DNA of 64,000 bases, from assembly GCA_964522665.1 (NCBI GenBank), contig CAZFVY010000003.1, forward strand, positions 1 through 64,000, given 5' to 3'. Shown one piece after another: positions 13,938 through 21,935 of the stretch (its first letter is position 1; each line of letters starts with the position of its first letter). The notes beneath the pieces are model-generated. The model searched no databases and was not told where the DNA came from. It worked only from the letters and a program-made list of their open reading frames with translations. The DNA is from CAZFVY01 sp964522665. Its GTDB lineage: Bacteria > Verrucomicrobiota > Verrucomicrobiia > Limisphaerales > CAZFVY01. Both the position numbers and the translations under genes were made by a program.

Positions 13938-15892
13938 AATACTACACCGATTCGCCGGAGATTTATAAGGTCGAGACCCGCGCGGCGGGGCCGGCGGGGA
14001 GCCTGCCGCTGACCGCGGAGATGCTTCTGAATCGCCCGAGCGGCGACCTGTTCGGGTTGACGCAGAACGCCGGGATGGGCTGGAATCCGTCCGAGTTGGG
14101 GCGGAAACAATTCCTGATCCTGAGCACCCAGGGTGGCTTGCGCGCGCCGAACGGGGAACCGATCGCGCTCGGCTACCACACCGGCCACTGGGAAATTGGT
14201 TTGCTCGTCGAGGCGGCGGCGTGGGAGTTGCGGCGGCTGGGGAATATTCCGTTTGCCGCGTATTGCTCGGACCCGTGCGACGGCCGGACCCAGGGCACGG
14301 TGGGGATGTTTGACAGCCTGCCGTACCGGAACGACGCCGCGCAGGTGTTTCGGCGCTTGGCGCGCTCGTTGCCCACCCGCTCCGGCGTCATCGGCGTGGC
14401 CACGTGCGACAAAGGCTTGCCGGCGATGATGATGGCGTTGGCCGCGCTGCGCGATCTGCCGTGCGTCCTTGTGCCGGGTGGCGTGACCTTGCCGCCAGCG
14501 GAAGGCGAGGACGCCGGCGCGGTGCAGAGCCTCGGCGCGCGATTCGCGCACGGGATGGTTTCCCTGACGGAAGCGGCGGACCTTGGCTGCCGCGCGTGCG
14601 CTTCGCCGGGCGGCGGGTGCCAGTTTCTCGGCACGGCGGCGACCGCGCAAGTGATCGGCGAGGCGTTGGGGATGTCGGTGCCCCATTCGGCGCTGGCGCC
14701 ATCGGGGCAACCGGTCTGGCGGGACTTGGCGGTGCGCTCGGCGGCGGCGGTTTGCCAGCTTGAGGCCGCGGGCGTGACGATGAAACATATTCTCGACGAC
14801 CGCAGCATTCGCAACGCGATGGCGGTGCACGCGGCGTTCGGCGGTTCGACGAACCTCTTGTTGCATCTGCCCGCGATCGCTTATTCGGCGGGGTTGAGAC
14901 GGCCCACCGTGGCGGACTGGATTGAGACGAACCGCCGCGTCCCGCGTCTGGTCAGCGTGCTGCCCAACGGGCCGGTGCACCATCCGACGGTGCGGGTATT
15001 CCTCGCGGGCGGCGTGCCCGAGGTGATGTTGCACTTGCGGCGGTTGGGCGTTTTGGATGACAGCGCGCGGACCGTGGCCGGCGGAACGCTGGCGGAATTA
15101 TTGGACGACTGGGAAGGCTCCGACCGCCGGGCGCAATTTCGGAGAATTCTGCAGGAGCAGGACGGGGTCGATCCCGACGACGTGATTCTGCCGCCCGAGA
15201 AAGCCCGCGCGCGCGGGTTGACGAGCACGGTCACCTTTCCGGTGGGCAATCTGGTCCCCGACGGCGCCGTCATCAAGAGCACGGCGATCGATCCCACGGT
15301 TATCGATCCCGACGGCGTTTACCGCAAGGAGGGACCGGCGCGGGTCTTCGTCAGCGAGCGCGAGGCGATGACGGCGATCAAGAAGAACCAGGTCCACGCG
15401 GGCGACGTGATGATCCTGATCGGCTGCGGCCCGCTGGGCACGGGCATGGAAGAGACCTATCAGTTGACCTCAGCGCTGAAACATCTGCCGTTTGGCAAGC
15501 AAGTCGCGCTGATCACCGACGCGCGCTTTTCCGGAGTTTCCACGGGCGCGTGCGTCGGCCACGCCGGGCCGGAAGCGCTGGCGGGTGGGCCAATTGGCAA
15601 AGTGCGCGACGGCGACTGGATTCGGATCGTGATTGACCGGCAAAAACTGGACGGGCGGCTCGATTTCATCGGCGAAGGCGAGGAGCGCTTCAGCGCCGAG
15701 GAAGGCGCGCGGCGTTTGGCGGCGCGGGCGCCTCACGAACGGCTGGCGCCGCACCCCGCGTTGCCGCCCGAAACGCGCCTCTGGGCCGCGCTCCAACAGG
15801 AAGGCGGCGGCGCTTGGGGCGGGTGCATTTACGACGTGGACGAAATCGTGAAATGCCTAGCGGCGGGCCGGCGGGCGTTGGGCAAAGATTGA
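13934..15892 (+). CDS. D-xylonate dehydratase, YjhG/YagF type (IlvD/Edd family)
   Basis: A 652-residue protein, the length of E. coli YjhG (about 655), and recognisable along its whole length: LPLTAEMLLNRPSGDLFG, SDPCDGRTQGT, GVATCDKGLPA, CRACASPGGGCQFLGT and ITDARFSGVSTGACVGH. The three Cys positions fit an iron-sulfur cluster as in dihydroxy-acid dehydratases. YjhG/YagF convert D-xylonate to 2-keto-3-deoxy-xylonate in the cytoplasm. It is coupled by a 4-base overlap to the asparagine-synthase-like gene. No xylose dehydrogenase or keto-acid aldolase is nearby, so either the rest of the pathway is elsewhere or the enzyme acts on a different polyhydroxy acid. Confidence 0.9.
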   Translation: MKYYTDSPEIYKVETRAAGPAGSLPLTAEMLLNRPSGDLFGLTQNAGMGWNPSELGRKQFLILSTQGGLRAPNGEPIALGYHTGHWEIGLLVEAAAWELRRLGNIPFAAYCSDPCDGRTQGTVGMFDSLPYRNDAAQVFRRLARSLPTRSGVIGVATCDKGLPAMMMALAALRDLPCVLVPGGVTLPPAEGEDAGAVQSLGARFAHGMVSLTEAADLGCRACASPGGGCQFLGTAATAQVIGEALGMSVPHSALAPSGQPVWRDLAVRSAAAVCQLEAAGVTMKHILDDRSIRNAMAVHAAFGGSTNLLLHLPAIAYSAGLRRPTVADWIETNRRVPRLVSVLPNGPVHHPTVRVFLAGGVPEVMLHLRRLGVLDDSARTVAGGTLAELLDDWEGSDRRAQFRRILQEQDGVDPDDVILPPEKARARGLTSTVTFPVGNLVPDGAVIKSTAIDPTVIDPDGVYRKEGPARVFVSEREAMTAIKKNQVHAGDVMILIGCGPLGTGMEETYQLTSALKHLPFGKQVALITDARFSGVSTGACVGHAGPEALAGGPIGKVRDGDWIRIVIDRQKLDGRLDFIGEGEERFSAEEGARRLAARAPHERLAPHPALPPETRLWAALQQEGGGAWGGCIYDVDEIVKCLAAGRRALGKD

Positions 15893-15966
15893 TCAATAGC
15901 CGCCTGATCCGATTTGGAGCAGACGAGTCCATCGGCAAGGCCGAATCGGAGTTAACTGGCGTTAGT

Positions 15967-17031
15967 CTATCGCCGCGGGCCACTTAGACCTTCGTCCTCT
16001 AAAAGTTCAAGTCGAGTGACTTGCAGCAGGCCGGGTCGCCGCTTGCCGGGAATTCTTTTCCAGGTGCCGGTCACGCGGACTCGTTTGTCGAGCGCCGCCT
16101 TGGCAGGTTCAAGCGCTCGTTGATCCAGTTCGCAACAAACCGCTGATTCACCGGGCGAGTCTCGAACCGTGAAGCGCAACTGATCCAAGTCAATCTCTCG
16201 GATTTCCCCCTCAAAGGTTACCACGGCATTCGGAGTTCCATCGTAGTCGGCTAGTTTCGCGTGATAAGCGATCGACGAGACCTCCCGGACCACGCCTGCG
16301 TCGTCGCGCAACCACTTGTTTCGGCCAAGGGCAGCGTCCAACCTCGTCCTGGCCTCGTTTGTTAACGTAATGCCGCCATCTGGGTGGACGAGCCTGCCGG
16401 AGAGTTCCACCCGGTCAACTCTCCCGTGAAGCGTTGGGACCAACGGCTTCAGAGCGTGTATTAACGTCGTACGCCGTTCTACGTCGGGATAACGTTCCTC
16501 GAAAATGGTTTCATCGTGTTTCGAAGCCGCCCACCGGGCCGCCTCCAGGAGATCACCCAACGCGTGGTCCGCAGGGTTTCTGCCAAACTCGACATCGGGC
16601 AGGCGCAGTCCCACCAGAATGCTTCCGGATTGAAACGCCATCACTTCAAGATCGCACGCTTCATGGATTTGACGGTCCGTTAATCTGGCATATTGTGGGC
16701 TGTGGTTAAGGAACCCTGCAACCATTTGAATCCCCTTGCGAAGCGACTCTAGGTACCTTGTCAACAACCCCACAGGCGTGGCCGGCCAATGTAGCGTCGG
16801 CCCTGATAGGCGTAGCCACAGGGGCGCCGCCAATTCCATAGCGGCCGCAACGCCAACGTATTCGTCGATTTCGGATCGGAGACGTCGGATCTCTTCCATC
16901 GGTCCCTCCGCGAGCACAGCAAAGTTGCGAGGGTTTTTCGGCCGCACGTCAGCGTGCAGGCTTCGCAATGCCTCTTGCATCAGCCGCAATTGTCGTTGGG
17001 CCTGCTCCATTTGGGAGTCGGATTCAATCAT
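15967..17031 (-). CDS. hypothetical protein paired with a nucleotidyltransferase
   Basis: A 354-residue protein that I do not recognise. Residues 1-65 are charged and helical (MEQAQRQLRLMQEALRSL); the middle contains LTDRQIHEACDLEVMAFQSGSILVGLRLP; the last 100 residues look beta-rich and OB-like (VVTFEGEIREIDLDQLRFTV, KRVRVTGTWKRIPGKRRPG). No signal peptide or membrane helix is visible. Its ATG overlaps the stop of the upstream nucleotidyltransferase gene (bases 17028-17031), so the pair is translationally coupled. Codon usage looks less GC-biased than in the flanking genes, hinting at transfer. A partner in a toxin-antitoxin- or defence-like module is only an inference. Confidence 0.6.
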   Translation of the reverse strand: MIESDSQMEQAQRQLRLMQEALRSLHADVRPKNPRNFAVLAEGPMEEIRRLRSEIDEYVGVAAAMELAAPLWLRLSGPTLHWPATPVGLLTRYLESLRKGIQMVAGFLNHSPQYARLTDRQIHEACDLEVMAFQSGSILVGLRLPDVEFGRNPADHALGDLLEAARWAASKHDETIFEERYPDVERRTTLIHALKPLVPTLHGRVDRVELSGRLVHPDGGITLTNEARTRLDAALGRNKWLRDDAGVVREVSSIAYHAKLADYDGTPNAVVTFEGEIREIDLDQLRFTVRDSPGESAVCCELDQRALEPAKAALDKRVRVTGTWKRIPGKRRPGLLQVTRLELLEDEGLSGPRR

Positions 17032-17474
17032 AGCCGCATACGCAAAACACCCTTCCGTCGGTCGGTGCGTCTCTTGATTTCCTGAAAATACGCCACGTAG
17101 CGGAAGAACAGCGGCGTCCCGTCCGCCGCCACAAAGATATCAAATCCATATCGCCTGGCGACTCGATTGCGAGAAACGAAATTGTAGGCATCGGGCAAAA
17201 GGTCCGAAGCGAAGTCATGCGCGGCTGGGAGGACGACCACCAAGTCAATGTCCTCTGGCTCGGACTTAGCCGTGGCAAAACTCCCGTTGACTATCAGCCA
17301 CTCCGCCAAGCCTGTCCGCTGGAGTTCGGCAACAAAATCTTTTAGCTTCGCGCAGAGCTTGGCCCGGCGGTCGGAGCCACGAAATTGTCCGAATCGTTCT
17401 TTTATCTCTCCCAGATCGCACTCGTGAACGCCTGGCGGTAGAAACCCTTCCTCATCAAGCGCGGGAATCGGCAT
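17028..17474 (-). CDS. small nucleotidyltransferase-fold protein (DUF6932-like)
   Basis: A 148-residue protein with a minimal polymerase-beta nucleotidyltransferase signature: NGSFATAKSEPEDIDLVVVLP, where Gly64-Ser65 and the carboxylates Asp75 and Asp77 are followed by a third candidate at Asp112 (YGFDIFVA). The N-terminus PALDEEGFLPPGVHECDLGEI is typical, as far as I recall, of proteins annotated DUF6932. Such short proteins may add nucleotides to a partner protein or RNA, as MNT-type antitoxins AMPylate HEPN toxins, but no HEPN motif is evident in the coupled downstream protein. Translation is coupled through a 4-base overlap. The upstream 70 bases to the next gene hold no clear promoter. 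Confidence 0.7.
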   Translation of the reverse strand: MPIPALDEEGFLPPGVHECDLGEIKERFGQFRGSDRRAKLCAKLKDFVAELQRTGLAEWLIVNGSFATAKSEPEDIDLVVVLPAAHDFASDLLPDAYNFVSRNRVARRYGFDIFVAADGTPLFFRYVAYFQEIKRRTDRRKGVLRMRL

Positions 17475-17547
17475 CGGGAGAAGTTATCTCGTGCTGCGAC
17501 AAGATGTCAAATTCGACGCCGCACGCTTTGTTTGGAAAAGCGCCGTT

Positions 17548-18315
17548 CTATTCATCCCGTTTCGTCGCTGATACCAACCGCGTGGCCAGCCACGGGCCGC
17601 TCCACCACATGCGCCAGCCGAGGCTGCGGCGTTCCACGTTCACGAAGCCCAGTTCGGTTAGGCGGGCGACGTACTGGCTGGCGCCGGCGAGGTCGGCAAG
17701 CAGAAGACGGCCGCCCGGGCGCAAGACGCGCGCGGCTTCGTCGATGACTTGGTGGCGGCCCGCGACTCCTTTGACATTGTGAATCGCGATGTTGGAGAGA
17801 ACCACATCAAAGCTGGAGTCGTCAAACGGCAGCGCGGTCATGTCCGCGGTGTGAAGTTCGACCCGGCCGCTCACCCCTTCGGCGGCCGCGTTTCGTTCGG
17901 TGGCCGCGAGGGAGGCGCCCGATTGATCCGCGCGACGCCAGAGATCCACGCCGACGGCTCGTCCGGTGGTCAAGCGCTGGGCGGCGAGCAAGAGCACGGC
18001 GCCGCGGCCACAGCCGAGGTCAAGGATTCGCTCGTCGCCGCGCAAGTCGAGTTGGTCCAACAACTCCGACCAAACGACGAACTTTCCTCGTTGCGAGGCG
18101 TGCCAGCCGAGGCCCATGCAGGCCACGATCAATGCGGCGGCAATCAGGGGGATCACCGCGCCCGACCGCAAGCCATTGAAAAGGTTGAGGAGCGCCAGCG
18201 TCGCTGGGACCAACAGCAAATACGGGGCATCGATACCGTAGGAGCCGTTTCGTCGCACGAAACTCGCCGCCGACCCCGAGGCGCGCGGATGGTCATTTGT
18301 TTCCAAAGCGATCAT
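17548..18315 (-). CDS. membrane-anchored class I SAM-dependent methyltransferase
   Basis: A 255-residue protein. Residues about 30-75 form two hydrophobic helices (YLLLVPATLALLNLF and AVIPLIAAALIVACMGL), then a Rossmann methyltransferase follows with motif I RILDLGCGRGAVLLLAAQ, post-I AVGVDLW and motif IV FDVVLSNIAIHNV. The acceptor-binding region ends RVLRPGGRLLLADLAG, as in UbiE-type C- or O-methyltransferases. I chose the ATG at 18315 because it directly precedes a plausible N-terminus; longer versions add Arg-rich residues without similarity. The gene lies 167 bases after the sigma-factor gene in the same direction, possibly in one transcript. Its substrate is unknown. Confidence 0.78.
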   Translation of the reverse strand: MIALETNDHPRASGSAASFVRRNGSYGIDAPYLLLVPATLALLNLFNGLRSGAVIPLIAAALIVACMGLGWHASQRGKFVVWSELLDQLDLRGDERILDLGCGRGAVLLLAAQRLTTGRAVGVDLWRRADQSGASLAATERNAAAEGVSGRVELHTADMTALPFDDSSFDVVLSNIAIHNVKGVAGRHQVIDEAARVLRPGGRLLLADLAGASQYVARLTELGFVNVERRSLGWRMWWSGPWLATRLVSATKRDE

Positions 18316-18482
18316 GAAAGTACGGCGCGCGAGAAGGACGGGCAAGGCGAATGCCCGCGTCGGACGGGTGGCGGACGTTTTGGTCTCGGCGCCTTGGACT
18401 GACTTGGCTCTGATCGCGAATTGTCCCCCGTCCGGCTCGGTTGCGCGCCTCTGGCGCTCCGCCAGCCAGCCTGGGACGCGGC

Positions 18483-19895
18483 TCAGAGCCCCGAGAACTT
18501 CCAATCGCCGGCAACGTTTTTGAACTTGACGACGGATTCGTCGCGTTTGCGAACGGCCCCGTCGTCCTCGGCGACCGAATAGACGACGAAGGAAACCTCG
18601 CGATCAGAGATGGTCTTCATCTGGTCCGGGCGCAGGCCACCGATGTTGGCGGTTTCGTGGGTGAGCGCCGCGGCGATCTCGGCGTCGGATTTGCCGGCGA
18701 ACTCCTGCGACGCGAGCGCCAGCGCCTCGGGAGTGAGGCTGGCGAAGAAGGCTTTGACGTCGCCTTTGCTCATCGCCCACATGACGGTTTGCAGGGCGGC
18801 CTCAGGCGTCGCGTAACCGGCGAACGCCCAGGACTCTTTGGGGATGCTGTTGTCCTTCGTGGCGTCCTCGGGCGTCCGGGCGTCAACGGTGATATCGGAC
18901 ATGCGCTCGGCCGCCGGTTTGGGATCGGGTGGCCAGGACTGCGGTTGCCGCAGGCGGCTGACTTCAGCGCGTAGTTTCAACAACTCGCTGAATTGATCGC
19001 GGGTCAGCGCGGCGGAGTCTTTCGCCTGCGTGATCAGCCCGGCGAGGCGTTGATTTTCGGCGCGCAGGCCGGTGAGTTCAGCGAGCCGCGCGCGCAACGA
19101 GTCGTTCTCGCGTTGAAGCTTGGATTGCGCGTGGTGTTGCAGGGCGGTTGGGACCAGGACGCAACTGGCGACCAGCGCGCCCACGAGGGTAAGTTTGAGT
19201 TTGGGCAAGGCCATAAACTTAAGGATCGTAATCGCGGAAGCGCTGGACGTGGCGGCGTTCGCCAGCGCGGTTCCGGTGATGGCGGCGGCCAACCCGGCCG
19301 GCGAGGCCGCCACGGCTTCGCCCGCGAGGACCGCGGCCAACGCGGCGGAGGTGCATGCGGCGCCGCGGCGCGTGAGCATTTTGTGGAGCTTTTCCAGAGC
19401 GCGGCCGACCCGTTTTTGGGCCGCGGCCTCGCTGGCGCCCAATTCAGCGCCGACGGAACGAAAGTCACGTTGTTCGAAGAAGCGCAAAAGAATGGCGGCG
19501 CGGTCAGCCTCGCTCAGGTGGTCGATGGCGTCGTCAAGCACGGGAGCGATTCGGTCAATGCTCACGTTGGGGTTCCCGTCGAGTTCGCTCATTTCCGCGG
19601 CCTCCTTTTCACGGGCTTGGCGGCGCCGGTCCGCGCGTCTGATTTTGGCGGCGGTGAAACACGTATGGCGGTGCAGCCAGCCACCCAACCGCACCTGACT
19701 CGAGAGGCGGGGCGCGAGGCGGGCCAAATCGCAGAACACGGTTTGCGCGATGTCTTGCGCGGCGTGAGTGTCGCCGTCGGCGAGGCGGACGGCGGTCGAG
19801 TAAACGAGGTCCATATACCGCGTCACCAGCTCGCGAAAGGCGTTTTCCGAGCCGTGCCGCGCGTATTCCGCGAGCAATTTTTGGCTGTCCGTCAT
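18483..19895 (-). CDS. ECF-type sigma factor with transmembrane, coiled-coil C-terminal extension
   Basis: A 470-residue protein. The first 175 residues are a sigma-70 family ECF factor: region 2 (ENAFRELVTRYMDLVYSTAVR, AAQDIAQTVFCDLARLAP) and region 4 (LSEADRAAILLRFFEQRDF, GASEAAAQKRVGRALEKL). An Ala-rich stretch and a strong membrane helix (LTLVGALVASCVLVPTAL) follow, then a coiled coil (QRENDSLRARLAELTGLR) and a C-terminal domain of about 120 residues resembling SnoaL-like or lipoprotein-associated modules. This architecture recurs in Verrucomicrobia and suggests the factor is tethered to the inner membrane with a periplasmic sensor, so an anti-sigma step may be built in. The ATG at 19895 gives the usual MTDSQKLLAEYARHG start. 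Confidence 0.88.
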   Translation of the reverse strand: MTDSQKLLAEYARHGSENAFRELVTRYMDLVYSTAVRLADGDTHAAQDIAQTVFCDLARLAPRLSSQVRLGGWLHRHTCFTAAKIRRADRRRQAREKEAAEMSELDGNPNVSIDRIAPVLDDAIDHLSEADRAAILLRFFEQRDFRSVGAELGASEAAAQKRVGRALEKLHKMLTRRGAACTSAALAAVLAGEAVAASPAGLAAAITGTALANAATSSASAITILKFMALPKLKLTLVGALVASCVLVPTALQHHAQSKLQRENDSLRARLAELTGLRAENQRLAGLITQAKDSAALTRDQFSELLKLRAEVSRLRQPQSWPPDPKPAAERMSDITVDARTPEDATKDNSIPKESWAFAGYATPEAALQTVMWAMSKGDVKAFFASLTPEALALASQEFAGKSDAEIAAALTHETANIGGLRPDQMKTISDREVSFVVYSVAEDDGAVRKRDESVVKFKNVAGDWKFSGL

Positions 19896-20116
19896 CTTCA
19901 ATTCACCATTAAAGACCCGCCGGCGCGCGAAATCAGACAAAAACTTTGGCGGTCGGCGAACTGTCAAGTCAACCGGGAACATTCGCCAAGTGATCGGCGG
20001 CGCCGTATTCTTGAGGAGTTAGCGGCGATCACAGATTGCGGCCGGCGCGCCGGGAAAACATGGAACAAGAACTGGCCCTGGTCCATCCTAAGGCCGGACG
20101 CCGTCAACACGCGAAT

Positions 20117-21175
20117 ATGTTCATGACTGGAATCGGAACCGCGGCGCCGGCGCGGCGTTACCCGCAGACGGCGTGTTGGGAGGCGTTGCGATCCGCGCCA
20201 CAATTCGGCGGACTCGGGCCTCGCGGCCAGGCGTTGCTGAAAAAGGTTCTGCTGGGCGCCAACGGTATCACCGCCCGTCGTTTGGCGCTTGATCCGTTGA
20301 GTGAAGTTTTCGATTTGCGCCCGGACGCTTTGCACGCGCGATTCGCCCGTCATGCCCCGGACTTGGCGACCACCGCCGCGGAGCGAGCCCTGGGCGACGC
20401 CGGCGTTCAGGCGAGCGAGATCGACGCCGTCGTAATCAGTACGTGCACTGGCTACCTATGTCCTGGTCTCACAAGTTACGTGAGCGAACGGCTTGGCTTG
20501 CGTCCCGACGCGCTGGCGTTGGACCTCGTGGGTCAAGGTTGCGGCGCGGCGCTGCCGAATTTCCGAACCGTGGAGGCGCTGCTGGCGGCGGGACGCGCGC
20601 GGCGGGCGTTGTCGATTTGCGTTGAAGTCTGCAGCGCGGCGTTTTATCTGGATGATGACCCGGGCGTCTTGATTAGCGCCTGCCTGTTTGGCGACGGCGC
20701 CGGCGCGGCGGTGCTGGCGGGCGCGCCCGAGCCGGGCAGGCGGCGAATTGAATGGCGCGCGGTCCATTCCCTGCTGAGCGCGGCGGATCGGGATTATCTT
20801 CGGTTTGAACAAACCGGCGGCATGTTGCGCAATATCCTCACCCGCCAAGTCCCGGCCCTGGCCGGCAAGTACGCGGAGAAGGTCCTGGCGGATACGCTGG
20901 CGGCGAGCGGGTTGGCGCGCGGCGATCTCAACACGTGGATTCTGCACGCGGGCGGCCGGGAGATTTTGAACAGCCTGCGTGATCGCCTCGCCCTGACGGA
21001 GGCGGACTTGCGCTGGAGCGCGGGCGTGCTCGCTGAATTTGGCAACGTGAGCAGCGCGAGCGTCTATTTCGTGCTTCAGGCCGCGTTGGCCGGGGGAGCG
21101 CCCGGCGGGGATTGGTGGATGACCTCGTTCGGCGCCGGCTTCAGTTGTCACGGAGCCTGGTGGCGGGTCGAGTAG
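20117..21175 (+). CDS. type III polyketide synthase (chalcone/alkylresorcinol synthase family)
   Basis: A 352-residue thiolase-fold enzyme with the type III PKS catalytic triad: Cys142 in LVGQGCGAALPN, His277 in WILHAGGREIL and Asn310 in FGNVSSASVYF. STCTGYLCPGLTSYVSERLG is also diagnostic and separates it from FabH. These homodimers extend an acyl-CoA with malonyl-CoA units and cyclise the product to resorcinols, pyrones or phloroglucinols. The starter cannot be read; fatty acyl starters are common in bacteria. The next genes are a methyltransferase and a flavoprotein in tight order, the same gene types as the Streptomyces srsABC phenolic-lipid operon. The ATG at 20117 (MFMTGIG) or 20123 is the likely start. 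Confidence 0.9.
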   Translation: MFMTGIGTAAPARRYPQTACWEALRSAPQFGGLGPRGQALLKKVLLGANGITARRLALDPLSEVFDLRPDALHARFARHAPDLATTAAERALGDAGVQASEIDAVVISTCTGYLCPGLTSYVSERLGLRPDALALDLVGQGCGAALPNFRTVEALLAAGRARRALSICVEVCSAAFYLDDDPGVLISACLFGDGAGAAVLAGAPEPGRRRIEWRAVHSLLSAADRDYLRFEQTGGMLRNILTRQVPALAGKYAEKVLADTLAASGLARGDLNTWILHAGGREILNSLRDRLALTEADLRWSAGVLAEFGNVSSASVYFVLQAALAGGAPGGDWWMTSFGAGFSCHGAWWRVE

Positions 21176-21188
21176 GGGAATCGGCGGC

Positions 21189-21935
21189 ATGAGGCGTCGG
21201 CTTGAACCGGAGTGGCTGGACGAACTGCCCGCCGCGGACCCGCGTGCGGTACGCTCACGGCGCGACCTCGGGCGGATCAACGCGCTGATGGGTCACGCCT
21301 CGTTCGTGGCGGGCGCCTTGCGGCAATTGTTTCCGACTCAAGCTCCCCGGCGGATCGTGGAACTCGGATGTGGCGACGGACTTTTCGCGTGGCGCGTGGC
21401 GCGTCGCGTGGCGGGGATTTGGCCCGGCGTCGAGGTCATTGGCGTGGACCAAGCGCCCTGCGTGGCGGCGCCGACCAGGGAGCGCTTTCAAGACTTAGGG
21501 TGGTCATTCAAGTTCGTAGAGGCGGATATTTTCGATTGGCTTGGGCGCAATGAAACTGGCCCGATCGACGCCGTCGTGGCAAACCTCTTCCTGCACCATT
21601 TTCCCGAACCGGAGTTGCGCCAGATGTTCGCGGCGGTGGCGAGCCGGGGGAGCGCGATGGTCGCGTGCGAACCGCGGCGATCGCTTTGGGCGTTGGGCGC
21701 GAGCCGGCTGCTCGGGCTGATCGGGTGCAACGATGTTACCCGGCACGACGCGGTCATCAGCGTGCGCGCGGGATTTGCGGCCGAGGAATTGTCGCGCTTT
21801 TGGCCGGGTGAACCCGGCTGGGAATTGAGCGAGCGCCCGCACGGTTCGTTCAGCCATCTTTTTGTCGCGCGGCCGGCCGGCGCCGTCTCCCGCGAGCGGC
21901 GCCGTCCGCAGGCGCTCCGTACGACGCATGAGTGA
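21189..21935 (+). CDS. class I SAM-dependent methyltransferase of the PKS operon
   Basis: A 248-residue Rossmann methyltransferase with motif I RIVELGCGDGLFAWRVAR, acidic post-I VEVIGVDQAP and motif IV PIDAVVANLFLHHFPE. It starts 13 bases after the PKS stop and overlaps the next gene by 8 bases, so its job is almost certainly tailoring of the polyketide, probably O- or C-methylation of an aromatic ring. SrsB of the comparable Streptomyces operon is a different, membrane-type methyltransferase, so the analogy is functional, not homologous. The last 30 residues are basic and look disordered. Confidence 0.85.
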   Translation: MRRRLEPEWLDELPAADPRAVRSRRDLGRINALMGHASFVAGALRQLFPTQAPRRIVELGCGDGLFAWRVARRVAGIWPGVEVIGVDQAPCVAAPTRERFQDLGWSFKFVEADIFDWLGRNETGPIDAVVANLFLHHFPEPELRQMFAAVASRGSAMVACEPRRSLWALGASRLLGLIGCNDVTRHDAVISVRAGFAAEELSRFWPGEPGWELSERPHGSFSHLFVARPAGAVSRERRRPQALRTTHE

